DNA of 64,000 nt from Caenorhabditis elegans. Its lineage: Eukaryota; Nematoda; Chromadorea; Rhabditida; Rhabditidae. Shown piece by piece: positions 1 through 11,500 of this stretch. Made by a program: the position numbers and the translations under genes. Below the pieces are notes generated by a model, which worked only from the letters and a program-made list of their open reading frames with translations, ran no database searches and was not told the origin of the DNA. The stretch is from the NCBI RefSeq assembly GCF_000002985.6, contig NC_003280.10:1302001-1366000 (forward strand), written 5' to 3'. Numbering within the stretch: the stretch's first letter is position 1; each line of letters begins with the position of its first letter.

Positions 1-661
1 GGCTACAGTAACCCGGAAATTTTTATTACAACTCGAATGGAGTCGAAAAAGTCTCGTATGGGTGAAAAAACATAAAAATCCAAATTTAAAACTGATAATG
101 CACAAAAATCAATAATTTTTTTTTGGCTCAACATTTCTGAAAATTATCATTTTTCACTGATTTTTTAAACGATTCTGACACAAAAATTGAATTCTACACA
201 AATTTTTACCCATGTATGGCTTTTTTCGCGCATCTTTCAGGTTTCTGTGCATTTTTGCGTGAGTCGCATGGTGTTTGCGTACTTCTGAGGCTACAGTAAC
301 CCAACTTATCGATTTCAGCGCCAAAAAGGAGCCGGAAAAACCGGAATAGATGTGAAATAACGCAAAAATTCAAGATTTTCAAGAAAAAAGTAGTTTTTAG
401 TCTAAAAATTGCTATCAAAAATTGGTCTGCCAGACTACAAACTACAAAAAGCTATTTAGCAGACCCAAGACTCTAAAATGGAGCAAAAACGGTGGCAAAA
501 ATCATCACATTTATTTATTCTTGAGGAGTTCTTTTTTTCGATAAATATACTTTCGATAGACATTAAAAAAATTGAATTTTAACAGAAAATAAATAGGAAA
601 TAATCGAATATTCGGGGGAATGTACGTAAAGCATATCATTTTTTGGGAGGAAATTGACAAT
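1..661. other. 3' flank of emc-2, repeats only
   Basis: No gene is supported here. Positions 1-20 and about 225-305 carry reversed copies of the TACTGTAG-type dispersed repeat (GTTTGCGTACTTCTGAGGCTACAGTAACCC at about 270-302 in pieces). One hairpin unit of the GGTCTGC...GCAGACC family lies at 424-466. Two overlapping TTTATT motifs at 510-519 read AATAAA on the minus strand, about 145 bases past the emc-2 stop, and are the best candidate for its poly(A) signal. The remainder is A/T-rich with no recognisable coding content. Confidence 0.6.
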
Positions 662-3600
662 TTATTTGCTTCCAACAGTGACTTTCATGGCTTCGAGGCA
701 ATTGAGAATTCCGTCCGATTCTGGATTGCTTTTTGGACTTATCTGGAATTTTTTAAGGTTATTTTTAGAAAAATCACGATTTTTTTCGAATTTTTTTTTC
801 AAAAAATTCAAGAAAAAACAGCCGAAATTCGGCATTTTTTGGAGTTTTTAGAGCTTTTTCCAATTAAAAACTATTAATTTTATCAAAATCTACCTTCTGA
901 TAACGATTAACCAAATTATCGATTGCATCAACTGCTGCAGCTCCGGCTTTCTTCTTTTCCGTCGCATTTTTGGTGGTCGCCGCGATCAAATTGTTGCTCT
1001 GAAACATTAATATAGACTACAAACTACAAACTACAAACTACAAACTACACTTACCAATAGAATTCCGTATTGAGATCTCAAATCGGTTGGGTTGATTTTG
1101 AGCGCACGTTCGTAGTAGGAACGAGCCAATTCCACGTTTTCGGCGCCTCCCTGCAAAAAATATAGTTTGGGTCTGCCAAATATGAATATGTAGTTTGTAG
1201 TCCAGCAGACCAATTTTTTCAAAATCACATGGGTCTGCTAAATCGAAATTTGTAGTTTGTAGTCCAGCAGACCAAGTTTTTCAAAATCACTTGGGTCTGC
1301 TAAATCGAACATTGTAGTTTTTAGTCTAGCAGACCAATTTCGAATTGAAATCACTTGGGTCTGCTAAATCGAACATTGTAGTTTGTAGTCTAGCAGACCA
1401 ATTTTTTTCAAAATCACTTGGGTCTGCTAAATCGAACATTGTAGTTTTTAGTCTAGCAGACCAATTTCGAATTGAAATCACTTGGGTCTGCTAAATCGAA
1501 CATTGTAGTTTGTAGTTTAGCAGACCAATTTTTTTCAAAATCACTTGGGTCTGCTAAATCGAACATTGTAGTTTTTAGTCTAGCAGACCAATTTCGAATT
1601 GAAATCACTTGGGTCTGCTAAATCGAACATTGTAGTTTGTAGTCTAGCAGACCAATTTTTTTCAAAATCACTTGGGTCTGCTAAATCGAACATTGTAGTT
1701 TTTAGTCTAGCAGACCAATTTCGAATTGAAATCACTTGGGTCTGCTAAATCGAACATTGTAGTTTGTAGTCTAGCAGACCAATTTTTTTCAAAATCACTT
1801 GGGTCTGCTAAATCGAACATTGTAGTTTTTAGTCTAGCAGACCAATTTCGAATTGAAATCACTTGGGTCTGCTAAATCGAACATTGTAGTTTGTAGTCTA
1901 GCAGACCAATTTTTTTCAAAATCACTTGGGTCTGCCAAATATGAATATGTAGTTTGTAGTCTAGCAGACCGAATTTCTTCAAAATCACATGGGTCTGCTA
2001 AATCGAAATTTGTAGTTTGTAGTCCAGCAGACCAAGTTTTTCAAAATCACTTGGGTCTGCTAAATCGAACATTGTAGTTTGTAGTCTAGCAGACCAATTT
2101 TTTTCAAAATCACTTGGGTCTGCCAAATATGAATATGTAGTTTGTAGTCCAGCAGACCAATTTTTTCAAAATCACTTGGGTCTGCTAAATCGAAACTTGT
2201 AGTTTGTAGTCCAGCAGACCAAGTTTTTCAAAATCACTTGGGTCTGCTAAATCGAACATTGTAGTTTGTAGTCTAGCAGACCAATTTTTTTCAAAATCAC
2301 TTGGGTCTGCTAAATCGAACATTGTAGTTTTTAGTCTAGCAGACCAATTTTTTTCAAAATCACTTGGGTCTGCTAAATCGAACATTGTAGTTTGTAGTCT
2401 AGCAGACCAATTTCGAATTGAAATCACTTGGGTCTGCTAAATCGAAACTTGTAGTTTGTAGTCCAGCAGACCAATTTTTTCAAAATCACTTGGGTCTGCT
2501 AAATCGAACATTGTACTTTGTAGTTTGCATTGTAGCAGACCGTTCAATTTTTTTTAGTTTTCCTTAAAAAAAATCAATTTTCAATCATTTTCGGTAATTT
2601 CTCTATATTTTTTAAAAATTTCTTCATTTTTTGCATTAAAATAATATATTTTCGTTGAAAATTTGTTTTTCTGACATTTTTTTGACGGAAAACTGACAAT
2701 TTTCGATTTTTTTTCTTCAAAAAAAAAAGTAGAAAAACGAGAAAAAACCAATTTCCATTGAAAATGTATTTGGGTCTGCTAAATATGAATTGTAGTTTGT
2801 AGCCCCCAGCAGGCCCAAATTTCTCCAATTTTCCACACACATACTTGAGTATATCTCAAATCGGCTAATCGTCTGAAATACATGGAATTCAGCGGCGAAA
2901 TGAGCACACACTCCTCCAGGCAATGTACCGCCTTTGCCACGTCATTTTCGAGCAGGAAAAGCTCGCTGAGCTGAAGCCAAGCTTCTGGGTCGTTCAGGAA
3001 AATCTGAAAATTAATAAATTTTAGAGTTTTTTTTTTCTAGAAATCAAATGAAAACCTTCAGGTAATCGTTGATAGCTCGAATTGCGTCGAGACGCTTTCC
3101 CTGAGCGAGAAGAACCGCGACTTTTCGCTTGCGGAAGCTCTGAAAATTCAAATTATTAGAAATTTTGCAAAAAAAAAATTTCCTGAATTTTTTACATTAT
3201 TATTGGGCTCATCCTCAACCAGTCGCTCATAAATATCCAACGCCTTCTGATAATGTTCCGTAGATTCCAACTGCATCGCTTTCAGCTTCAAAACTCGATT
3301 ACTCTTCGGAAATTGTGCGTGAAGTTGGTCAATGCAATCCTGAGCCAGATCGACACGAGCCGCGTCGAGTGCTGCGATGCACACCTGAAAAAAATTGGAA
3401 AAATTAGGTGAAAATTCGATTTTCTCGTGAAAAATGAGTATGGGTATGCTAAATCGAAGCTTGTAGTTTGTAGTCTAGCAGACCAAATCTCCTCAAAACT
3501 ACATTGGTCTGCTAAATATGAATTTGTAGTTTGTAGCCTAGCAGACCAAATTTCATCGAAACCACTTGGGTCTGCTAAATATGAATTTGTAGTTTGTAGT

Positions 3601-4119
3601 CTAGCAGACCCAAATTATTGAATTTTTTCTCGAAAATAATCATTTTTTCAGTAAAAAATGACCGTTTTTATTGATTTTTTCCAGTTTTTCGCCGAAATTT
3701 GTATTATTTTCACTATTAATCAACCAGAAACGTGATAACTTAGAAAAAAGCGTGGGTCTGCTAAATATAATACTGTAGTTTGTAGTCTAGCAGACCAATA
3801 TGCTTTTCACCAAAAAAACCAGAAAATCTATGGTTTTTTTCTATTCAAAGCCAGATTTTCAGGATTTTCAGCGTTTTTCGACAAAATTTCAGCACCTGCT
3901 CCAACACAGCCCATTGCTCGTCTCCAAGAGAAGCCGGTGAGCGTGAAATAACGTGCTCCCAAATTTCGACGACCTCATCACTTCGTCGAACTCCGCATTC
4001 TCGCCACTTTTTCAGCGCTTGACGTCCTTCTGCAAGCATTTATCGATTTTTTTTTCAAAATTTGAATATTGTAGAATGTTACCATCGTAAGAGACTTGCG
4101 TCCACTCGGTTTCAACCAT
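662..4119 (-). CDS. emc-2: ER membrane protein complex subunit 2 (EMC2), TPR protein
   Basis: EMC2 is a soluble cytosolic subunit of the ER membrane complex, which inserts tail-anchored and multipass proteins into the ER membrane. Eight exons splice in one frame: 4119-4083, 4029-3896, 3384-3196, 3139-3056, 3003-2845, 1150-1055, 998-894, 742-662 (TAA at 664-662). They give 294 residues, close to the usual EMC2 length of about 297. The protein is helical with TPR-like segments, for example HYQKALDIYERLVEDEPNN (about 101-120), AWLQLSELFLLENDVAKAV (about 153-171) and ARSYYERALKINPTDLRSQYG (about 209-229). The start MVETEWTQ follows a trans-splice-type acceptor 17 bases upstream. It lies 265 bases downstream of the alh-6 stop on the same strand, so it is probably the second gene of an operon. 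Intron 5 (1151-2844) is filled by a hairpin-repeat array. All junctions have GT/AG ends. The identification is from recognition of the family. Confidence 0.93.
1169..2540. repeat. Hairpin-repeat array with higher-order structure, in emc-2 intron 5
   Basis: About 22 units of 60-64 bases. Each begins GGTCTGCTA and ends TAGCAGACC, with TTGTAGTTTGTAGT between them, so each can fold into a hairpin. From about 1273 to 1910 two variants alternate. One has TTTGTAG and a TTTTTTTCAAAATCACTT spacer, the other TTTTTAG and a TTTCGAATTGAAATCACTT spacer. The spacer marker AATTTCGAATTG recurs at 1336, 1463, 1590, 1717 and 1844, a constant 127-base period. Flanking units are more divergent. A further single unit is at 2767-2815. 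Confidence 0.93.
3439..3803. repeat. Hairpin-repeat units in emc-2 intron 2
   Basis: Three consecutive units of the GGTCTGCTA...TAGCAGACC family at about 3439-3611, and one at 3762-3803, in the same TTTGTAG orientation as the main array. Confidence 0.85.
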
Positions 4120-4384
4120 TTTCGGGAGGGAAATTTCTGAAAAATATTGATTTTTTCCAACTTTTTAATGGAAAAGTTCGGTTGGAAGGTATAAAAATAG
4201 CGAGAAAACTATAAAATAAACGGTTATAGCTGGAAAAAAGGAAAAAAAACAAAATTTATTATGCGATCACGGGGGAAAAAAAATTAAAATTCAGTGGTAA
4301 AGCAATAATTGTTGACCTAATCAAAAAGAAAACTATATTCTCAATATGAGAAAAATCGGAAATGAAAAGAAAAAAACAACATAA
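4120..4384 (-). promoter_or_regulatory. alh-6/emc-2 operon-type intercistronic region
   Basis: Between the alh-6 stop (4385) and the emc-2 ATG (4119) the minus strand shows AATAAA at 4260-4255. About 118 bases later comes a TTTTTCAG acceptor whose exon would begin at 4136, 17 bases before the ATG. A poly(A) signal followed about 100 bases later by a trans-splice site is the standard C. elegans operon layout, where the downstream gene receives SL2. The T-rich stretch between them would be the Ur-element region. No independent promoter is recognisable. This is inference from spacing. Confidence 0.7.
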
Positions 4385-7300
4385 TTATTCCATTGATGGA
4401 TATTTCCAGTCAGTCAATGACACCGACGTCTCCTTAATCGTCAGCGGCGAGGTCCATCGGAGCCCATAGTGGGGGCCACCGGCCTTATCATTGGTTCCGG
4501 ACAATCTGGAGCCTCCGAATGGCTGCTGGCCGACGATTGATCCAGTTGATTTGTCGTTGAGGTACATGTTGCCGACGGCGTCGCGGAGAACATCGCGAGC
4601 TCTGAGAAAAAAAAACACTTTGTTGAAAAACGTTTTTAACACAAAAATTCGCCTCAAAAATCTCGAAAAATCGATCGAAATCCAACAAAAATTCCAATAA
4701 AAAATACCGTAGCCCTTTAAAGGGACACACACTTTCACTGTTGGGTCTCGCCACGCTCAGGAACATCTTACTGTCGCTTTCAAATTTTTTGTTTGTTGTT
4801 ATCGCTTTTTTTTTTCGATTTTTGCCAGTTTTTCTAGCTTTTCATTTGATTTGTGACGAAATTCGAGGGTTTTTATTGGAGAAATTGTGTAATTATCGTT
4901 TTTCGACATTTTTTAACCTATTTTGTTCGGTTATAGAGAAATTTCTTGAAAATTGCCGAAAAAACAGAATTTCAAGATTTCGAATTTTCCGGGAATAATT
5001 TTAAATCGACTTTTGGCAGTTTTCTTGTGCCTAAAATGTTGAATTTCAGCATTTTTGAACATAACAAACCCGAAAATTCGAGTTTTTCTTCTTTCCGCTG
5101 GGTTTTTAGATAAAATTTTTGAGTCCCTGAAAACCTGTGCAAAAACTTGTATTTTTTGTAGTTGCCAACCTATAAAGGAACTCCTTATCCTGCGAAAAAA
5201 CGGCGCCAGTCAGCCCATAAGGTGTCGCGTCTTTCACAGTCGCGAGCACCTCATCAACCTTCGAATCCTCGTAGACCAGTACCGTCACCACCGGTCCGAA
5301 CATTTCCTCAGTGAGAAGCTTGCTCTTCGGATCCGTCACAGTGATCAGGGTCGGCTCGATGAAGTATCCCGTTTTGTCGTCACATTTTCCGCCGAGCACC
5401 ACATTTGCTCCGTCGGCTCCGGTTTTCGCAAAGTCAATGTAGGCCTTGAGCCTGGCAAACGCCTTATCATCGATCACAGCCGACAGAAAGACGGATCCAT
5501 CGCGAACCTGTAAACTACAAACTACACAAAAATCGGCAAGCCAAACAGTGGCCTACATCTCCAAGCTTGATCTCTTTGTGAATCGCCGAGATTTTCTCGA
5601 GAATCTTTGGCCAAATCGATTTTGGCGCGTACATCCTGGAGCACGCCGAGCACTTTTGTCCCGAATATTCCCAGGCGGAACGGGCGGTTCCAGCGGCGAC
5701 AGCGTCCACGTGGGCGGATGGATGCACAAAGTGGAAGTTTTTTCCGCCGCATTCTCCGATGAGTTTCGGAAAAGTCACATAGTTATCCAAATTCTCGGCG
5801 ACTTTTCTCCAAATCGTCTTGAAAGTTGGCACGGAGCCAGTGAAATTGACAGCGCTCAAGTGTGGAGATGCGGTGATGACGTCACCGAAAACGGGGCCAT
5901 CTGATGGCAAGAATGAGAGAATTCCAGGTGGCATACCAGCTTCCTCGAGGAGTTCGTAGATTATATAATTGGAGAGCACGGCGGTGTTCGATGGCTTCCA
6001 GAGGGAGACGTTACCCTGAAAAAATTGGGATAAAAATGATTTTTTTTTCGAGGGGAAAATGGCATTAAAATCGCGAATTTCATAGATTTCTCAAAAAAAA
6101 AAGTTAAAAATTCCAAAAAAATTGCCTGAAATCTCAGCATTTTGGGTCTGCTAAATCGAAACTTGTAGTTTGTAGCCTAGCAGACCCAATTTCTTCAAAA
6201 CTACTTGGGTCTGCTAAATCGAAACTTGTAGTTTGTAGTCTAGCAGACCAAATTTCTTCAAAACTACTTGGGTCTGCTAAATCGAAACTTGTAGTTTGTA
6301 GCCTAGCAGACCCAATTTCTTCAAAACTACTTGGGTCTGCTAAATCGAAACTTGTAGTTTGTAGTCTAGCAGACCAAATTTATTTAAAACTACTTGGGTC
6401 TGCTAAATTGAAAATTGTAGTTTGTAGTCTAGCAGACCCATAGAATTGGGTCTGCTAAATCAAAACTTGTAGTTTGTAGCCTAGCAGACCAAATCTCTTC
6501 AAAACCACTTTGGTCTGCTAAATCAAATTTTGTAGTTTGTAGTCCAGCAGACCCAATCTTATCAAAATCACATTGGTCTGCTAAATCGAAATTTGTAGTT
6601 TGTAGTCTAGCAGACCCAATTTCTACAAAACCAAATCGGCAAATTTGAGGAATTTCAGCTTAATTTAGCAATTTTTCTCGGAAATTTTCAAATTTTCATC
6701 ACGAATTTCGGCTTTTCAAGGCTATTTCTAGTTTTTTGGCACACCATAAGCGCCGGAGCAGTCGGCAAATTTCCTCCGATCGCCGTAAAATTGAACGGTG
6801 CGATTGCGGCGACGAATCCCTCCATTCCACGGAACTGCATCGTATTTTTGGTGATTTTCGTGGAAATCGGCTCATAATGCTCCAGCTCCATAGCGAAAAC
6901 CGCGTTGAATCGGAAGAAATCGATGAGCTCACAGGCGGCGTCAATTTCAGCCTGAATAATATTCTTTCCCTGGCCGAGCATCGTGGAGGCGTTCAGCTTC
7001 ATTCGGTACTTTCCAGCGGCCAAATCGGCGGCGCGGAGCAAAATTTCAGCTCGTTCTCTGAAAATCTGACGATTTTATAGCGAAATCCCCTGGCGTATTT
7101 GCTCACTTAAGCGGTTTTCTCTCCCAGGCGCCTCTCGCCTGAAGAGCCACATCGATGGCTTCTTGAATTTGCTCTCCGGTGGCATAAGTGTACTTGGCAA
7201 GTGTTGAACGATGGTCAGAGGGCTGAAAATATTGATTTTTTGATTTTTACCGGGTAAATTTACATGTAAAAACTAGTTAAACTCACAATAACTTGCTTCT

Positions 7301-7751
7301 GCTCCAATTTATTCGTGATTTTCTTGTCGCCAATTCTCAATGGAACTTCTGTGATGTTCTGAAATAGTAAAATATTGAAAATTTAGGCAGAAAATATTCA
7401 AAATAGGAATAATTCCCCGAGAGAAACATTTGCAATGTCTGCGTCTCTTCTACCGCTGCTAATCTCTCACCACTACTAGTCAATTGGATTGTTATCGCTC
7501 GGGTTTCCCCGTATTTTCTAGGCCATTCTCTCACTATTCGATAACTTTTTTCGCACTTTTTTTGAAGAATTAACCTTGCTGTAGAACGCCAACGCTGCCT
7601 CCAAATCCTGTCGTTCTTTGCTTCCTTTTCGATACTCTAAAATCGGCTCATTTGTCTTCTTTTTGAGAAAATCCGCCGATGTTAGACCGCTGTACGTGCT
7701 GGCGGCGCATTTTTGTGTGATTAAGGAGCGTCGAGCTGCGAATGAGAGCAT
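4385..7751 (-). CDS. alh-6: Delta-1-pyrroline-5-carboxylate dehydrogenase (ALDH4A1 family), mitochondrial
   Basis: The enzyme oxidises pyrroline-5-carboxylate/glutamate semialdehyde to glutamate with NAD+, the second step of proline catabolism in the mitochondrial matrix. Seven exons (7751-7575, 7358-7287, 7222-7107, 7057-6745, 6015-5557, 5507-5170, 4601-4385, stop TAA) give 563 residues, the usual family length. The N-terminus [14 protein letters not shown] is basic and hydroxyl-rich, as expected of a transit peptide. [10 protein letters not shown] (around 265-275) lies in the NAD-binding region. [11 protein letters not shown] carries the catalytic-domain glutamate region, and GQKCSACSR (around 345-353) holds the catalytic cysteine. 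Near the C-terminus [11 protein letters not shown] is the conserved Phe-Gly-Gly motif. The ATG at 7751 lies three bases after a TTTTTGCAG acceptor, probably trans-spliced. Intron 4 (6016-6744) holds hairpin repeats. The 49-base intron 5 uses the repeat core as its acceptor tract. I recall this gene as F56D12.1. Confidence 0.95.
6143..6620. repeat. Hairpin-repeat array in alh-6 intron 4
   Basis: Eight units of about 60 bases with the same arms and core. AATCGAAACTTGTAG is the commonest inner sequence and TTCTTCAAAACTACTT the commonest spacer, so this array is distinct in sequence from the emc-2 one and probably amplified locally. Confidence 0.9.
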
Positions 7752-8516
7752 TTTCTGCAAAAATGAGAATAAAATGAGCTTTTAATCGATTTAATTCGAT
7801 AAAACGTGGATAAAAATGAATAAAAATTAATTTACGACGTTGGGTCTGCTGGACTACAAACTACAAAAAATAATTAGCAGACCGAAACGTTTTTTCTTGT
7901 CATTTCTCGTTTTTTAAGCAAAATTTACTGAAGTTTTACGAATTTTAGAAATTTTTCAGCAAAATAATATTGAAAATTCATTAAAATATCAACAATTTCG
8001 TAAAATAAATTGAATTTCTAGAAAAACAAACAAATACCGTATAATTTAAAGGCGCATGTTAGAAAATAGCCAATAAGGTCTCACAGCGAGCAGTACAAAA
8101 GGAAACAAAACATTTTCGATTTTGAATAATCCTAGTTTTTTCTGGTTTTTTGCAGCATTTGTCACCATTTCACGCGAAAAAAGAAACATTTTTATCAGAT
8201 AGAAAAGAGAAAACTGAGACGTTTTAAGTGGCTCAGTGCTCAGTGAGCTCCGAGAGAATCGATGGCGCCGAGGATTAGAGAAAACAGGGCGAAAGCGCGC
8301 TCTGTTGCACACAGCGGCTTTTCTCGAGTACCAACTGCCATGGGGCACTCCTTGACAAGAAAAAGATGACCAAAATAGAGAAAGCACGTGGTTTTATAGC
8401 TGGTTTTTCGCTTATTTTTCGTGTGTCTCGTCTGAATTCGTTGAAAAATCGATCATTAAAAGATCATCGTCGCCCCGTTAAAATCACTAATCAAAAATAT
8501 CTTCTTTTTTTTACAG
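7752..8516. promoter_or_regulatory. Divergent promoter region between alh-6 and fcho-1
   Basis: The two flanking genes are transcribed away from each other, so control elements for both should lie here. One hairpin repeat unit is at about 7841-7883. From 8220 to 8380 there is a less A/T-rich, non-repetitive block (GGGCGAAAGCGCGCTCTG around 8287-8304, TGGCGCCGAGG around 8262-8272), which is the best promoter candidate. The end of the region is the TTTTTTTTACAG acceptor at 8505-8516, where fcho-1 trans-splicing is expected. No TATA box can be assigned with confidence. Confidence 0.5.
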
Positions 8517-8517
8517 A
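8505..8517 (+). promoter_or_regulatory. Probable trans-splice acceptor of fcho-1
   Basis: A T-rich tract ends in ACAG at 8516, and a 63-base untranslated leader runs from 8517 to the ATG at 8580. No upstream donor or coding exon was found, which fits spliced-leader addition rather than cis-splicing. Confidence 0.5.
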
Positions 8518-8579
8518 TACGGCTGCAAGAAGTGACGGCGAGTTCAGACACTTTTGGCGGTCAAATCGGCGCGCGGAAC

Positions 8580-11500
8580 ATGACGGCTGAGGGTCTGCTG
8601 TATGCCGATCATTTTTGGGGCGACAAGCATCATGGATTTCAGGTGAAAACCTGGGTTTTTGAGCAAAAAGTCGTTTTTTAAGCATAGAAAGTGGCGAAAA
8701 CTGAAAAAAATTCGTTGGTCTGCTAGACTACAAACTAGAAATTCTTATTTAGCAGGCCCATTAAGCAAAAGTCTTCCCGATGACAGAATTTGCAGTTTTT
8801 TCGAAATTCGATTAAAAAAATGTATAAAAACTGCTATTTTCACTGTAAAATAGTTTATTTATGAAAAAAAACCTATAACATCGGTCTGCTAGACTACAAA
8901 CTACAAGTTTCGAATTAGCAGACCAAAGTGATTTTGAAGAAACGTGGTCTGCTAGACTACAAACTACACAAAATGTTTAGCAGACCGAAGCATAACTCAC
9001 ATAAAACAACGGATTTCCGTCAAAAATGGGAGAATTAAAACATTTAAAATATGAAATCATTTATTATCAATTCTAATATCAAAGGTTATCACGTACCGCC
9101 GACAAATTTCAATTTTTATTTCATTTTCTCACTTTTTACCAATGATCGGCAAAAAAAACAGGTTATTGTATTTCTCGACAACTATACTATCAGTCATTAA
9201 AAGAAGTTGTTATCGATAACAAAACAGAAAAATCAATAAATTATTCGTATTTCTTTGAAATAAATGAGCTTGAAGGTGCTGCAAGAGAATCTGAAGAAAT
9301 CCGAGGAAACCGTCGCAGAAGTCGCTCAATTCGTGAAGGAACGGCTTTCAGTTGAAGATGAATATGTTAAAGCCATCAATCGGAGTGTTAATAAGGTGAG
9401 TTACTGCTTAAATTAGTTAATTTTCGTGTTGGTCTGCCGGGCTACAAACTACGAACGTGGATTTAGCAGACCCAAGCACCCTTGCGTGAAAACTGTTAAT
9501 TTTTCACGTTTTTATCGTTTTTTCGAGGGAAAATTCCGTCAATTTGAGTTATTCGGCTCTTTTTGAGCAATTTTAATGCAAATTTTGAATTTAATTTGTT
9601 CCAGGTATCCCACTACATTCAAAATGGGTCTTCAATCGATGCGATGTGGCTTCTAACCAAAGGAACGATGGAATTAATGGCCGAAATCCACGTGATGCTC
9701 GTCAAAAACCTTCAAGACCTCTCCAGAGAAGTTCTGAAATACAAAGAGGACGTGAATCGAACGAGAAAAGAGCTGAAACAGCCGCAAGTCGCCGAGGCGG
9801 TCAATTTGATGCAAACGACGACGACGTGCCTTCAAAAAGCCAAAGAAACGTATCAGCATCGTTGTCAGGAGCTGGAAAAAGTGAAGAAAGAGACGAATGT
9901 TAATGTTAAAGAAATCAGTAAAGTTAGTAAATACTTGAAAATATGATTAAATAACGAAGAAAAGTGACATTTCAGTGGTTAAAATCGCTAATTTTGGTCT
10001 GCCAGACTACAAACTACAACTTTCGATTTAACAGACCCAAATTAGGGAATTAAAAATGGGTCTGCTAGACTACAAACTACAAAATTCGATTTAGCAGATC
10101 CAAATTAGGGAATTAAAAATGGGTCTGCTAGGCTACAAACTACAAATTTCGATTTAGCAGACCCATGAGGTTATGAAGAGATTAGGTCTGCTAGACTACA
10201 AACTACAACTTTCGATTTAACAGACCCAAATTAGGGAATTAAAAATGGGTCTGCTAGACTACAAACTACAAATTTCGATTTAGCAGACCCATGGGGTTAT
10301 GAAGAGATTAGGTCTGCTAGGCTACAAACTACAAAGTTCGATTTAGCAGATCCATGTGGTTTTGAAGAAATTTGGTCTGCTGGACTACAAACTACACATT
10401 TTGATTTAGCAGACCCATTGTAAAAAAAATATTTTTCAGGTCGAATTAAAAGTTGCGCGAGCTCGTGAAGAATATAAAAGCTACGTGGATAAATATGAAC
10501 TTGTTCGAGAGGATTTCGAGACGAAAATGAGCGATTCGTGCAAGAAATTTCAGACTTTTGATAGGTAATTTTCATTTTTAAACTACTTTTTTCAATTTTA
10601 TTTCGATCGATTTCAGATCTCTCTACGCGTCAATTCAGCAATTTATGCTTCTTTTCGCAAACCACTCTACGGAAATGTCATCTGCAAGCCATCAAGTCGC
10701 CGAGCAATTCAAAGAATCTATACAGCACTTGAATGCCGACGAATTTGTCAGAAAATTCGTAAAGACCAAGTCGACTGGGACGGAAAAGCCACGTGTGTTA
10801 CTTTTTGAATTAAAATTTTACAAAAAAACGGAAAAAATCGCTCAAAATTTGGTCTGCCCCAGACTACAAACTACAAATCTCGATTTAGCAGACCAATCAT
10901 AATTTAAAAATAATGAATGCATGAATTTTTGATTAATTTTAGTTTAAAAACGATTTGTTTAAATAGTAAAACTATTTTTTATCGAAAAAAACCCTGCCAG
11001 ACTACAAACTACAACTTTTTAGCAGACCACAGAAAATCAACGTTTCAAAAAAAAATTTTCAATCTGTATTTAAAGCGTAGAAAATTTTTCTATTTAGCAT
11101 AATAAACTACAAACTACAAACTACAAAATCACAATAAATAAAAAAATCATCTGCCCAAATTTCAGCGCGCGTGCTTTTCGAAGAATCTGAAAACGGACAG
11201 CTGCCGGCTTCCTCGTCGTCGATGAATCTGAATCCGGTACGAGATTTAGTGGATATTATGTCAGGTAAGGAAGGCCGTATTAATATATTCATAAATCTCC
11301 GCGAATATCAACGACCGGATATTTGATGGATTACACACGCTGCCAGAAACGGATTGAGAGCAGTGTATCTTTTTGCTTTTTTTTTTTTTTGAGCAGCATG
11401 CAGGATTAGACACATTTTTTATATGGCTTTGCATTTTTGGAAACTCTGAAACTGCTATTGGTCTGCTAGACTACAAACTAAAAAAATATCCTATTACGAA

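Noticed and set aside
2185..2427. Minus-strand open frame of 80 codons with repeated Asp-Leu-Ala-Asp-Pro motifs
   Set aside because: It is the hairpin-repeat array read as protein. The periodic peptide follows the DNA repeat, and the array sits inside an intron of emc-2.
1169..2540. CRISPR-like array of short palindromic repeats with spacers
   Set aside because: This is animal nuclear DNA inside a spliced gene. The spacers are themselves repeated rather than unique, and there are no cas genes.
5446..5904. Plus-strand open frame of about 150 codons
   Set aside because: It is antisense to alh-6 exons 5 and 6, whose sense product matches a known enzyme. The antisense frame has no protein-like features.
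8046..8387. Minus-strand 113-codon open frame upstream of alh-6
   Set aside because: It lies in the divergent promoter region with no splice continuity to alh-6 and no recognisable protein features.
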